From: Clostridia bacterium
GTDB taxonomy: Bacteria > Bacillota > Clostridia > Oscillospirales > Acutalibacteraceae
NCBI GenBank assembly: GCA_024404095.1
Contig: JAKSQO010000028.1
Coordinates: forward strand, 1-39,769
Direction of reading: 5' to 3'
Length of the DNA: 39,769 nt
Shown here piece by piece: positions 28,445 through 36,883 of the stretch. The translations under genes were made by a program, and so were the position numbers. Position 1 is the stretch's first letter. The number at the start of each line of letters is the position of its first letter. The notes under the pieces were generated by a model. That model searched no databases. It was not told the DNA's origin and was given only the letters and a program-made list of their open reading frames with translations.

Positions 28445-28476
28445 TGACCGCTGTAAACGCAGCGGTCAAAACTTTT
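28445..28476 (+). terminator. Terminator of the Dabb-domain gene
   Basis: A perfect 9-bp stem, TGACCGCTG / CAGCGGTCA, with a 6-nt loop is followed after AAAC by TTTTT. It begins 4 bp after the stop. Confidence 0.75.
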
Positions 28477-28498
28477 TAATGTTGATTGTAAAAAACAC

Positions 28499-28527
28499 TT
28501 GATTTTTACTGTCAAGTCGGTTATAAT
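28499..28527 (+). promoter_or_regulatory. Sigma-A promoter of tRNA-Ser
   Basis: TTGATT, 17 bp and TATAAT lie 22 bp upstream of the tRNA 5' end. Confidence 0.75.
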
Positions 28528-28549
28528 AACAGAGTTGTAAGACAGATAC

Positions 28550-28641
28550 GGAGAGTTGTCCGAGCTGGCCGAAGGAGCACGATTGGAAATCGTGTAACAG
28601 CCTAAAACTGTTCGAGGGTTCGAATCCCTTGCTCTCCGCCA
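28550..28641 (+). tRNA. tRNA-Ser (anticodon GGA)
   Basis: This is a 92-nt cloverleaf. The acceptor stem pairs GGAGAGT with GCTCTCC, the discriminator is G, and CCA is encoded. The anticodon loop is TTGGAAA (GGA) on the stem ACGAT/ATCGT. A long variable arm (serine type) and a GGTTCGAATCC T-arm are present. It reads UCC/UCU codons. The tRNA is complete, and its 3' end is not repeated at the far end of the neighbouring element. Confidence 0.97.
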
Positions 28642-28642
28642 A

Positions 28643-28704
28643 AACAAAAGAGCTACCCATAAGGGGCGCACTTCGTAAGGAAGTTGCCCCTTGGGTGTTC
28701 TTTG
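28643..28704. other. Long imperfect hairpin after tRNA-Ser with a MOBQ nic-like core
   Basis: Nested arms ACCC/GGGT, AAGGGGC/GCCCCTT and ACTTC/GAAGT form a ~45-nt hairpin. It could terminate the tRNA transcript, but there is no good T run. Read on the minus strand it contains GAAGTGCGCCCCTTA, similar to the oriT nic core at 33515-33527 (GTAAGTGCGCCCT) and likewise next to an inverted repeat. It may be a relic or second transfer origin at the element's edge. Confidence 0.4.
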
Positions 28705-28735
28705 TAACAAAATTAAATAACTTTTTGTGAATTTG

Positions 28736-30503
<1,768 letters not shown>

Positions 30504-30521
30504 TACTTTAAAGTAATAAAT

Positions 30522-30740
30522 TTAATTATTTAATAATAAACGCTCTGTTTTTTCATAAATACTTTCACTTTTTGTCTTGTCAAAATGCGTATTGACAAGA
30601 TAAACTGTATCGGCTATCGTTTTTATAAATCTGATATTAAAATTGTAACTGTTTCTGAACCATTCCATTCGTTCTTCAACATTCATTGATTTCAACTTTT
30701 CTATCATTTTTTCGTATATGATTCTTTTATCTTCTGTCAT
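30522..30740 (-). CDS. Small hypothetical protein between relaxase and recombinase
   Basis: This 72-residue, mostly helical, charged protein (MTEDKRIIYEKMIEKLKSMN...) has no recognised domain. It has an excellent AAGGAGGTGAT ribosome-binding site and starts 12 bp after the relaxase stop, so it is translated from the relaxase transcript. Small proteins in this place can be excision or directionality factors, but nothing in the sequence, such as a helix-turn-helix, shows it here. Confidence 0.7.
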   Translation of the reverse strand: MTEDKRIIYEKMIEKLKSMNVEERMEWFRNSYNFNIRFIKTIADTVYLVNTHFDKTKSESIYEKTERLLLNN

Positions 30741-30752
30741 AGGATCACCTCC

Positions 30753-32492
30753 TTATCGTGCATCACGATTATGATTTTTGTTATTTGATTTAGGTTTCGG
30801 TTTGTATCTTTCTCTAATTTCCTGTTTTCGGCGTTCCTCCTGTTTGAGCCAGCGTTCATATTCATCCTGTTTGTACTGTTCAAACTCTGTCAGATAATGC
30901 GGCGGTTCTTCGCCAATCTTCTCTGAGATAACATCAACCGCGTTGTTAAATCTGCGTTTTGCACTTTCAGTTTCATTTGAGTTGAGTGCTTTACGGGCAG
31001 TTGTTTCTTTTTCGGGTCGTATTCGCATTTGTTCTGCTGACAGCTCATCGGCATTTAAACCTCCGGCAGAGTCCTTAACTTCTGTATAGGTGATAAGAGT
31101 TGTTTTAATTTCATTTGAAAGTCTTTGCTCTTCTGCTTTGAAAACGGGAATGTGTTTTTTCTGTTCTTCAAGCTGTTTTTCGGCGGTTTCGATTTCATCG
31201 CCAGATGTGTTCAGTTCATAAAGAGCTCTGTTACGATCATTGTATAAATCTTCAAGCTCTAATTCTAAATCACGGACTGCCTTTGCTGTTTCAGCGTATG
31301 CTTCCTTCAATATTTTCGGTGTACGCTTATGCTTTTTCCTTGCCGCAGATAATTGAGTCTCTAAGGTAGTGATTTTATGGGCAGCTTCATTGTATCTGTA
31401 TAAATATTTAGTGTGATGTTCAACCTGATACTCGGCAGCATACCGTTCGTCCGCTGCGGTTTCTTTCTTGTACTCAAGCGAAATCATATTTATTCTCAGT
31501 GTTTCAAGAGCTTCGGCAACGGCAGAAACAGAGGTCTTGATTTTCTCTGTCAGCATCTTTACCGTATTTCCCAGAGATTTTAGAAGCTTGTTATCCTCTC
31601 TGATAAGAGAATTGATAAAGCTACGTTCAGACTGTTTTCCTTTCTTACGAATAGCTTTGCCTGAAACACCTTCGTGAATTGTCGGCTGTTCTGTAATACC
31701 TCTTGCTTTGTTACTTCTGTGGTCAATCGGTGAAATATTTTGTTCATTCAAGTCATTATTAACAATTTCAGCCCACAGTCTTCGCCATTCAATTAACTGT
31801 GTCTCGCTGTTCCAGCGTTCGGTTACGGGATTCTGTCTGCCGTAAAGAGAGCTTTTCGGATATTTGTTTACTCGTTCATATCCGTCTGCCTGCGACGGCG
31901 GTAGATACACCTTTTCTTCGCCGACATAATATTGATACTGTTTTTCCCAGCCGTTATTTTGTGCCGATAAAAATTCAGAGGCGGTGAAGCCTTTAACTTC
32001 GCCATCTCTGATACAAAGATATTCTTTTTGTGTTTTATTCTGCCAGGTACCTTTTTCGGTAAGCGGTCTAACGGTAGCCAAAATGTGCGCATGAGGATTT
32101 CCGTTGTCTGTATCGTGAATACATACATCAACGCACATACCGTCATCGGTCAGCAGTTTTGCAAATGTTTCGGCTTCCGAAATCTGAGTTTCTCTCGGTA
32201 ATTCAACGGGCAGAGCAAGGATAAACTCACGGGCAAGCCTGCTGTCCTTCGATTTCTCCGCTTCCTCAACAGCATTCCACAGCACAGCCCTGTCTGACCA
32301 TTCGGGCGGTGCATGAATGGGAAGAAATACATTTTCGTAGATCAAGCCTCCTTTCTTTGTGTAGTCATGAGTTATTCCGTCGTAATCATTTTCAATGCGT
32401 GAACAACTCATGTATGCAGATGCTGCAACGGCAGAACGCCCTGCTCCTCTGCTTATGATTTTTGTTTCAAGATGATAAATTGCGGGGATCAG
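30753..32492 (-). CDS. MobA/MobL (MOBQ) relaxase, start codon non-canonical
   Basis: Relaxase motif I is IYHLETKIISRGAGRSAV followed by AASAY, whose Tyr (~27) is the expected catalytic residue. Motif III is NPHAHILATVR. Then come DHRSNKARGITEQPTIHEG and a long C-terminal coiled coil (~300-450), for a total of up to 579 residues. It nicks oriT and pilots single-strand transfer. The first ATG (32411) lies just after the catalytic Tyr and has no ribosome-binding site, so it cannot start an active enzyme. The homologous reading continues up to a stop at 32501-32499. AAAGGAG (32499-32493) is well placed for a start at 32486, but that codon is CCC; only CTG (32492) or ATC (32489) are near-cognate. 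The 5' limit given is therefore provisional. Confidence 0.85.
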   Translation of the reverse strand: MIPAIYHLETKIISRGAGRSAVAASAYMSCSRIENDYDGITHDYTKKGGLIYENVFLPIHAPPEWSDRAVLWNAVEEAEKSKDSRLAREFILALPVELPRETQISEAETFAKLLTDDGMCVDVCIHDTDNGNPHAHILATVRPLTEKGTWQNKTQKEYLCIRDGEVKGFTASEFLSAQNNGWEKQYQYYVGEEKVYLPPSQADGYERVNKYPKSSLYGRQNPVTERWNSETQLIEWRRLWAEIVNNDLNEQNISPIDHRSNKARGITEQPTIHEGVSGKAIRKKGKQSERSFINSLIREDNKLLKSLGNTVKMLTEKIKTSVSAVAEALETLRINMISLEYKKETAADERYAAEYQVEHHTKYLYRYNEAAHKITTLETQLSAARKKHKRTPKILKEAYAETAKAVRDLELELEDLYNDRNRALYELNTSGDEIETAEKQLEEQKKHIPVFKAEEQRLSNEIKTTLITYTEVKDSAGGLNADELSAEQMRIRPEKETTARKALNSNETESAKRRFNNAVDVISEKIGEEPPHYLTEFEQYKQDEYERWLKQEERRKQEIRERYKPKPKSNNKNHNRDAR

Positions 32493-32523
32493 CTCCTTTT
32501 ATAAAATAATTATTGTTTTTGAC

Positions 32524-32548
32524 TATATAATTATGGTATAATTATATA
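32524..32548. repeat. AT-rich 25-bp inverted repeat between divergent genes
   Basis: Perfect 10-bp arms TATATAATTA / TAATTATATA flank TGGTA, in the 72-bp gap between the relaxase reading frame and the divergent cargo gene. The repeat overlaps -10-like sequences on both strands, as an operator would. Confidence 0.6.
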
Positions 32549-32563
32549 AAGGTTGTGATAGTA

Positions 32564-33307
32564 ATGAATAAACATTTCTGGGACGGAGAAATGGATTACG
32601 GATGGGAAGATCTTTCCGATTTCTTGATAAAAATCAGTAAAGAATTTACAGAAACTATGTTAAAAACTGCTTCTTATTCCGGTAGTAGTAAAATTAAAGA
32701 ACTAATATCTGAAGAATGCATGGAGAGATTCGAAAAAATAGCAGGTATTTTATCTGAAACAATAAGTGACGGTATTTATTATCAAGCAGAAGATGATAAC
32801 TCAATTCAAAGTGGTCAAAAACTAAACTGTTGGATTTTATTAGGTTCATTAACTGAAACTTCACTTCAACTCTTCATCTCAATTTATCTGGATGACTATG
32901 AAAAAACAAAATGGCAAATATGGAATGACTTTGATGCTGATATCATTAAAACTTCGATAATTGAATCAATACAAGAGCTTGTTGATACTGGAAATTTAAA
33001 ACCTGAATACGGCAAGTCATTAAAAGAGGCAATAAAAAGCACTATTAAAGAACACACAAAAGAACATAAGATACAAAAAGTTATGTTGGATGAATTAATA
33101 CAGTTATATATTTCTTTAGAATTGCTTGATGAAGATGAAATATTTTATTTGAGAACTATCCAATCAAACAGAAATGGAATTCATTCATTTGAAAGCAGAA
33201 GAATAGGTACATGGTATGATTTGCAATACTGCGTTAGATTTTTTTGTTACCTTCTAAAATGGATTCTTTATAGATTGCCAGATGTTCCTAATGAAGATTG
33301 TTGTTAA
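32564..33307 (+). CDS. AT-rich cargo protein of unknown function, possible HEPN-like fold
   Basis: This 247-residue, soluble, mainly helical protein is not recognised. The C-terminal stretch NRNGIHSFESRRIGTWYDLQ (~205-225) has an Arg-Asn...His pattern reminiscent of the RNxxxH catalytic motif of HEPN ribonucleases, though with one residue fewer between Arg and His. The region before it is all helices, as in HEPN proteins. Start 32564 follows AAAGG at ~10 nt; a GTG three codons earlier is too close. The gene is distinctly more AT-rich than its neighbours and lies between oriT and the relaxase, in the opposite orientation to the mobilization genes. It is probably accessory cargo (defence, toxin or immunity), but that is inference. 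Confidence 0.7.
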   Translation: MNKHFWDGEMDYGWEDLSDFLIKISKEFTETMLKTASYSGSSKIKELISEECMERFEKIAGILSETISDGIYYQAEDDNSIQSGQKLNCWILLGSLTETSLQLFISIYLDDYEKTKWQIWNDFDADIIKTSIIESIQELVDTGNLKPEYGKSLKEAIKSTIKEHTKEHKIQKVMLDELIQLYISLELLDEDEIFYLRTIQSNRNGIHSFESRRIGTWYDLQYCVRFFCYLLKWILYRLPDVPNEDCC

Positions 33308-33484
33308 GTATAATATGAAACACATATAATCACTGTGTAAAAAACCAATGATGCTATAAGTTCTTTAAAAATTATCCGGTGGATGATTTTTAAAGGCAAT
33401 CGGTACAGATATATTTTTCTGTAACAGCCTGATGTTATACCGACTGCACAGGCGTTGACGGCAGTCAAGGGCTGACCTCGTAGA

Positions 33485-33530
33485 GCGCACTTACACCGCC
33501 TTTTACGGTGGTGAGTAAGTGCGCCCTTAT
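33485..33530 (+). other. oriT: Origin of transfer (oriT) with MOBQ nic site
   Basis: A strong inverted repeat pairs GCGCACTTAC (33485-33494) with GTAAGTGCGC (33515-33524), with inner ACCGCC/GGTGGT arms and a TTTTAC loop. The right arm contains TAAGTGCG followed by CCCT. This is the conserved nic core of RSF1010/pSK41-type MOBQ plasmids, where cleavage is after TAAGTGCG, here between 33523 and 33524 on the plus strand. A MOBQ relaxase is encoded 1 kb away, which supports the assignment. Confidence 0.8.
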
Positions 33531-33539
33531 ACAAGGGAA

Positions 33540-33743
33540 TCAGCTTCTGTGAGATAAGCCGTAAAGATATTGCTCTAATTCTTCAAGCTCCATACTGTTT
33601 GTTTCAGGCATTGTCTTCTCTAAAATAGCACCTTCCTGAATAAGTCGGCGTGTTCGTGCCTTCTGTTCCTTTTTTCGGTCACGCATTTCGGCTTCTTCAA
33701 GTCTGTGCTTTGCCTGTTCAAGCTCTTTTTCTTCTTTTGTCAT
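33540..33743 (-). CDS. DUF3847-like small protein beside oriT
   Basis: This 67-residue, highly charged helical protein (MTKEEKELEQAKHRLEEAEM, then KARTRRLIQEGAILE) resembles the DUF3847 family, small proteins found next to relaxase genes in Firmicute mobile elements. It may be a relaxosome accessory factor. Start 33743 is the ATG ~10 nt after AAAGGAG; a TTG three codons earlier is too close to that site. It ends 10 bp from the oriT nic region. Confidence 0.7.
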   Translation of the reverse strand: MTKEEKELEQAKHRLEEAEMRDRKKEQKARTRRLIQEGAILEKTMPETNSMELEELEQYLYGLSHRS

Positions 33744-33762
33744 AAAAATCAATCTCCTTTCT

Positions 33763-33784
33763 GCGGCATCGAAAACGGTGCCGC
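33763..33784 (+). other. Short GCGGCA/TGCCGC hairpin with T run
   Basis: A 6-bp stem with a 10-nt loop is followed on the plus strand by TTTTTC, with a related GCGGCATC copy at ~33826. It lies between two minus-strand genes and is not followed by T on that strand. It could be a plus-strand terminator for antisense transcripts or a protein-binding site. Confidence 0.3.
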
Positions 33785-33834
33785 TTTTTCATTTGTTATT
33801 TTGGTATGGCACCGCATTTACCGTATTTGCGGCA

Positions 33835-34158
33835 TCATCCGAACATATCAAGTGCATCAAGAGCAAGGTCGTCATTCTGTTGCCTTTCGTCATCAGATAA
33901 TGCGGTTTTATCACTGTCGGAAGAAACAACTGTCAGCTTTGCATTGCAGATTTCTTCACGGATTATCTGACGGAACCGTTCAAAATCTTCATCCTGTCTG
34001 TTCTGCTTTTCAATGATTCCGATCTTTTCTGCAATAGCTTCGATAATGAATCTGTTTCGTGAAAACTTCCCGCCCTGACTGCTGAAAAACTCAAGTATCT
34101 TCAAATGCTCGTTGTTCTTCTGATTAAATCTGACGTTGATACGGTACTCGGCACTCAT
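33835..34158 (-). CDS. ParR-like partner of ParM (probable ribbon-helix-helix DNA-binding protein)
   Basis: This 107-residue protein's N-terminal ~50 residues (MSAEYRINVRFNQKNNEHLK...FSRNRFIIEAIAEKIG) follow the strand-helix-helix pattern of ribbon-helix-helix proteins. The C-terminus is acidic (DDLALDALDMFG), as expected for the tail that contacts the ParM filament. It overlaps parM by 4 bp and follows it, which is the usual parMR order. It would bind the centromere and link it to ParM filaments. A MobC-type accessory protein is the alternative. Confidence 0.7.
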   Translation of the reverse strand: MSAEYRINVRFNQKNNEHLKILEFFSSQGGKFSRNRFIIEAIAEKIGIIEKQNRQDEDFERFRQIIREEICNAKLTVVSSDSDKTALSDDERQQNDDLALDALDMFG

Positions 34159-35078
34159 ACAATCTGACCCTTGTTCATCTGAAGCTCGGCGAGATACTCA
34201 TATCCCTTTGCGGCGGCACAGATGTCATTAATGAACTTCACTCTGTCGGGATTGTATTTGTAAAAGTTTTTTACAATACATCCGCCTCCACCCGTGATAT
34301 ACAGAGTCATTGTATTTTCATCATAACCGTGTTCGCGGAGTCTGCGGAAAATATCGTCAACATATTCCTTAACAGTTGCTTTTATGATTTTCAGGTCAGC
34401 GGGAACAATATTCGCAGTTCCGCTACAAAGTACCTCATCAATAATGTTGTCGTTCAGCTCTCTGTGCGTTCTTCTCTGAAATTCCTCTCTAACCGCTATG
34501 GTGCACTGATAAGTACCGAATTTCTCTGTGTACATATTTGCTGTCTGCGGTCTGCCGTTTACCATATACAGAACATTCATTGTGCCGTTGCCGATGTCGG
34601 CGATAAGGTTAAGACCTTCCATTTTTGAAGCTATCTCTGCAATTGCCGCATATCCCTGCGGATAAATGCTGACACCTGTAATGCGGATGTTATATTCGGT
34701 TTTCTGATAAATGAAGCTGACCTCTTCATTTTTGGAAAGATACTTTTTGAAGTCTTCTTTCTGTCCCGATGTCCATGTCAGAGGAAGTCCTGCCGCAATA
34801 TAAATGTCGGCACAGGTTACCCCTTTATCCCGGAGCTCCTTTGCAGCAGCAACGAGTGTGAGCAGGTAATAATCCTCGTCCTTGATTTTTTCGGGAATGA
34901 ATTCCTTATGACCTTCGCCGATCAGATAATACATACCGTTGTACACAAGCATATCCCTTGTGAAAAGCGGTTCCGAGTCATAGGCTCTGATTCCCGTTTT
35001 GAAGCAATGATTTGCAGTTTTGATATTGCCGTATCCGTGGTCAATACCGATAATGAATTTCTTGTTTAAATCTTTCAA
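34155..35078 (-). CDS. parM: ParM/StbA-like actin-family partition ATPase
   Basis: This 307-residue protein has actin-fold nucleotide motifs in order: phosphate 1 IIGIDHGYGNIKT (~9-21), phosphate 2 NLIADIGNGTMNVLYM (~167-180), and adenosine LYITGGGGCIVKN (~264-277). It belongs to the ParM-like group of plasmid segregation actins. It polymerises with ATP to push sister DNA copies apart. The start is TTG at 35078 with GGAGG 7 nt upstream. Its presence implies the excised circle is maintained for some time, or derives from a plasmid. Confidence 0.88.
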   Translation of the reverse strand: MKDLNKKFIIGIDHGYGNIKTANHCFKTGIRAYDSEPLFTRDMLVYNGMYYLIGEGHKEFIPEKIKDEDYYLLTLVAAAKELRDKGVTCADIYIAAGLPLTWTSGQKEDFKKYLSKNEEVSFIYQKTEYNIRITGVSIYPQGYAAIAEIASKMEGLNLIADIGNGTMNVLYMVNGRPQTANMYTEKFGTYQCTIAVREEFQRRTHRELNDNIIDEVLCSGTANIVPADLKIIKATVKEYVDDIFRRLREHGYDENTMTLYITGGGGCIVKNFYKYNPDRVKFINDICAAAKGYEYLAELQMNKGQIV

Positions 35079-35180
35079 TTTAATTCCTCCAAAAAATTGA
35101 TTTGTCGTAAGATTAATGTAGATTTCTAACCGTAATCAATGTGGAACATAACTATTCATCCTTTCTGATTTAATATAAAA

Positions 35181-35218
35181 AGCCGCTTTCCTTACGTAGA
35201 AATAAAAGGAAAACGGCT
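35181..35218. repeat. Left copy of duplicated imperfect inverted repeat
   Basis: AGCCGCTTTCC (35181-35191) and GGAAAACGGCT (35208-35218) form a near-perfect 11-bp stem. A related sequence recurs at 35391, so the two copies flank the three-hairpin array. Confidence 0.6.
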
Positions 35219-35245
35219 GAGTTTGTTGTACAACTATTAAATTTT

Positions 35246-35366
35246 GGTGGTGGCAAAAATTGCCACCACCACTTTTTAAACCATTTTTTTGGTCTGGGCA
35301 AATTTTGCCCAGACCACTTTAGATTCATAAAAGCAATTTCCGGTGCTGGCTAAAATAGCCAGCACC
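35246..35366 (+). repeat. Array of three covarying perfect stem-loops upstream of parM
   Basis: There are three units of the same design, each with 10-bp perfect arms, a 5-nt A/T loop and then ACTTT: GGTGGTGGCA at 35246-35255 with its complement at 35261-35270; GGTCTGGGCA at 35291-35300 with 35306-35315; GGTGCTGGCT at 35342-35351 with 35357-35366. The arms differ at four positions, and each change is matched in the opposite arm. Candidates are a ParR centromere, a replication or transfer signal, or a structured RNA. The 35079-35767 region contains no gene. Confidence 0.9.
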
Positions 35367-35390
35367 ACTTTTGTTTGAGGGGATAAAAAG

Positions 35391-35427
35391 AGCCGTTTTC
35401 CATTACAGAAAGCGACTCAATTCGGCT
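35391..35427. repeat. Right copy of duplicated flanking repeat
   Basis: AGCCGTTTTCC (35391-35401) and TTCGGCT (35421-35427) repeat the left unit at 35181, including the following ATTACAGAAA / TTACGTAGAAA stretch. The pairing here is weaker than in the left copy. Confidence 0.5.
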
Positions 35428-35496
35428 GAAATATGTATTTTTTGCTGTTTGTGTACCTTTTACGGTACTTTACTGTCTTTCTTCGACAAATTGCTG

Positions 35497-35525
35497 TTGC
35501 AAACCGTGCTACAATGATATATAAT
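35497..35525 (+). promoter_or_regulatory. Sigma-A promoter of the DUF6076-like / sigma-like operon
   Basis: TTGCAA, 17 bp and TATAAT. The leader to the start at 35768 is ~235 nt. The LexA-like box at 35531 overlaps the expected transcription start. Confidence 0.65.
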
Positions 35526-35530
35526 ATTGA

Positions 35531-35543
35531 CGAACATTTGTTC
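35531..35543 (+). promoter_or_regulatory. LexA (DinR)-like SOS box over the transcription start
   Basis: CGAACATTTGTTC has the GAAC-N4-GTTC core of the Firmicute LexA box (CGAACRNRYGTTYC); it deviates at one central position and at the last base. Placed 5 bp downstream of the -10, it would let LexA block this promoter until DNA damage. Confidence 0.55.
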
Positions 35544-35767
35544 TGCTACTATATTCTTGGTAAGCACTCATTTACAGCCCCTCTATTTATATAATACTGC
35601 GTTTTTGCAATTACCCCGATTTGGGCGTAACAGTGAAAACCGATTTACATAACAAGCCTAAAAGCATTGACGGATATAGCGTTGGAGTACATTTGTGTGA
35701 TTATCGCATAATAATTGGCTCTGTTTTTACAAAAAATTTTTTAAATATTTTACGGGAAGTGATAAAA

Positions 35768-36883
35768 ATGAAGGATATTAAAGCAATTTTCTGCGACGGC
35801 AACGTAATTGTCGGCGGAGTCAAGCGTTCCGCAGGTAAATATTCAAAGATACTTCTGAATGCTTTTACTGACAAAAAAGGCGAATATATTATTGAGAAAA
35901 AGCTGGAAAAAGAATATACAACCATAATGAAAGCTCTTGAATCTCTGCTTTGTCCTGAAATGCTTATTGATTCTCCGGGTATTGCCAAAAATCTGATTAA
36001 CTGCCTATCTGCAATAAAAGTCCTTTTCCCGTTTAATGTTTCCGATGAAATACTGAAGACAACGGAATTATTCTCCGACAAGAATATTCACGTCGTAAAT
36101 ATACTAAAGCAATCGAGAACTGATAACCCACATGAGTTGTGGGAAAAATATCCTGAACTGTCAGACGCACAATTTGTTATCCGCACCGTTGAAATTGAAA
36201 GTGAAATGAAGGATTGTCTTCTGTTCTTTGAAAACATCACTCACGATATTTCCAAGGCTTACTCTGAAATGAAAGAATTTGCCGACACATATTCTGAAAT
36301 GCAAAAGCATTATGAAAACGATTTGCTTCCCGTTGCGGTTGATTTGCTGAACAACTGGAATATCTCTGAACTGAAAACAAGGTATATAACCGTACTTTCA
36401 AAAAAGGGTAAGAAAACGCTCGGCAGAGAAATGATATTTACAAGCTACCGTGATTTCATCATAACTGATTTATTTGAGGGTATTCATTACGGACACTACA
36501 CAAGGCAGTGTATTATCTGCGAGAAATACTTCCTAATGGAAAAAGCATTTAATCAAAAGGTATGCGGCGGCAAAACCACTATAAAAAAGACTTACAGCAA
36601 CGATACATATTCCTGTGCAGAATATGCTCAGAAAACAAAACGGAATGATAAGGCGGACAGTAATCCGACTAAAAAGATTTATGAGAGCAGATTATCTCAG
36701 CTACGCAGAAGCAGAGACCGAGGTCTGATTTCAGATGAATTCTATGAAGCAGCCAAAGCAGTCGCAAAGGAACACCTGAAAAGAACGGATTATGATAAGG
36801 CGTATGCACAGGGTGGTTACAAAACTGATATGACACAGGAGGAAATATATAAGGAAGCTGAAAGGAAACTGAGAAATGTATGA
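35768..36883 (+). CDS. DUF6076-like protein of the mobile element
   Basis: This 371-residue soluble protein has a helical middle. CIICEKYFLMEKAFNQKVC (~240-260) plus a downstream Cys gives a probable zinc-binding knuckle. A basic C-terminal region follows (IYESRLSQLRRSRDRGLISD), ending in helices. It resembles the DUF6076 family, uncharacterised proteins common on Firmicute integrative elements. The start at 35768 (GGGAAGTGATAAAA upstream) is preferred over a TTG at 35621, which lacks any ribosome-binding site. It overlaps the next gene by 8 bp, so the two are translationally coupled. Its function is unknown; DNA binding is plausible. Confidence 0.75.
   Translation: MKDIKAIFCDGNVIVGGVKRSAGKYSKILLNAFTDKKGEYIIEKKLEKEYTTIMKALESLLCPEMLIDSPGIAKNLINCLSAIKVLFPFNVSDEILKTTELFSDKNIHVVNILKQSRTDNPHELWEKYPELSDAQFVIRTVEIESEMKDCLLFFENITHDISKAYSEMKEFADTYSEMQKHYENDLLPVAVDLLNNWNISELKTRYITVLSKKGKKTLGREMIFTSYRDFIITDLFEGIHYGHYTRQCIICEKYFLMEKAFNQKVCGGKTTIKKTYSNDTYSCAEYAQKTKRNDKADSNPTKKIYESRLSQLRRSRDRGLISDEFYEAAKAVAKEHLKRTDYDKAYAQGGYKTDMTQEEIYKEAERKLRNV

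Noticed and set aside
28550..28641. tRNA-Ser as attachment site of the element
   Set aside because: No copy of the tRNA 3' end is found near 37.9-38.1 kb and the integrase is a serine recombinase, which does not usually target tRNA genes.
32409..32411. ATG at 32411 as the relaxase start
   Set aside because: It has no ribosome-binding site and would remove the conserved motif I and the catalytic tyrosine encoded just upstream.
35246..35366. CRISPR-like array
   Set aside because: The three units are palindromes that differ in sequence, not identical repeats with unique spacers, and no cas gene is present.
35246..35366. Type III toxin-antitoxin RNA repeats (ToxI-like)
   Set aside because: ToxI repeats are nearly identical direct repeats upstream of a ~170-residue ToxN-type RNase. 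The units here differ, and the gene downstream has its own promoter and is unrelated in length and motifs.
35621..35767. N-terminal extension of the DUF6076-like protein from a TTG at 35621
   Set aside because: No ribosome-binding site precedes it, and the extension does not resemble the rest of the protein; the ATG at 35768 is better placed.
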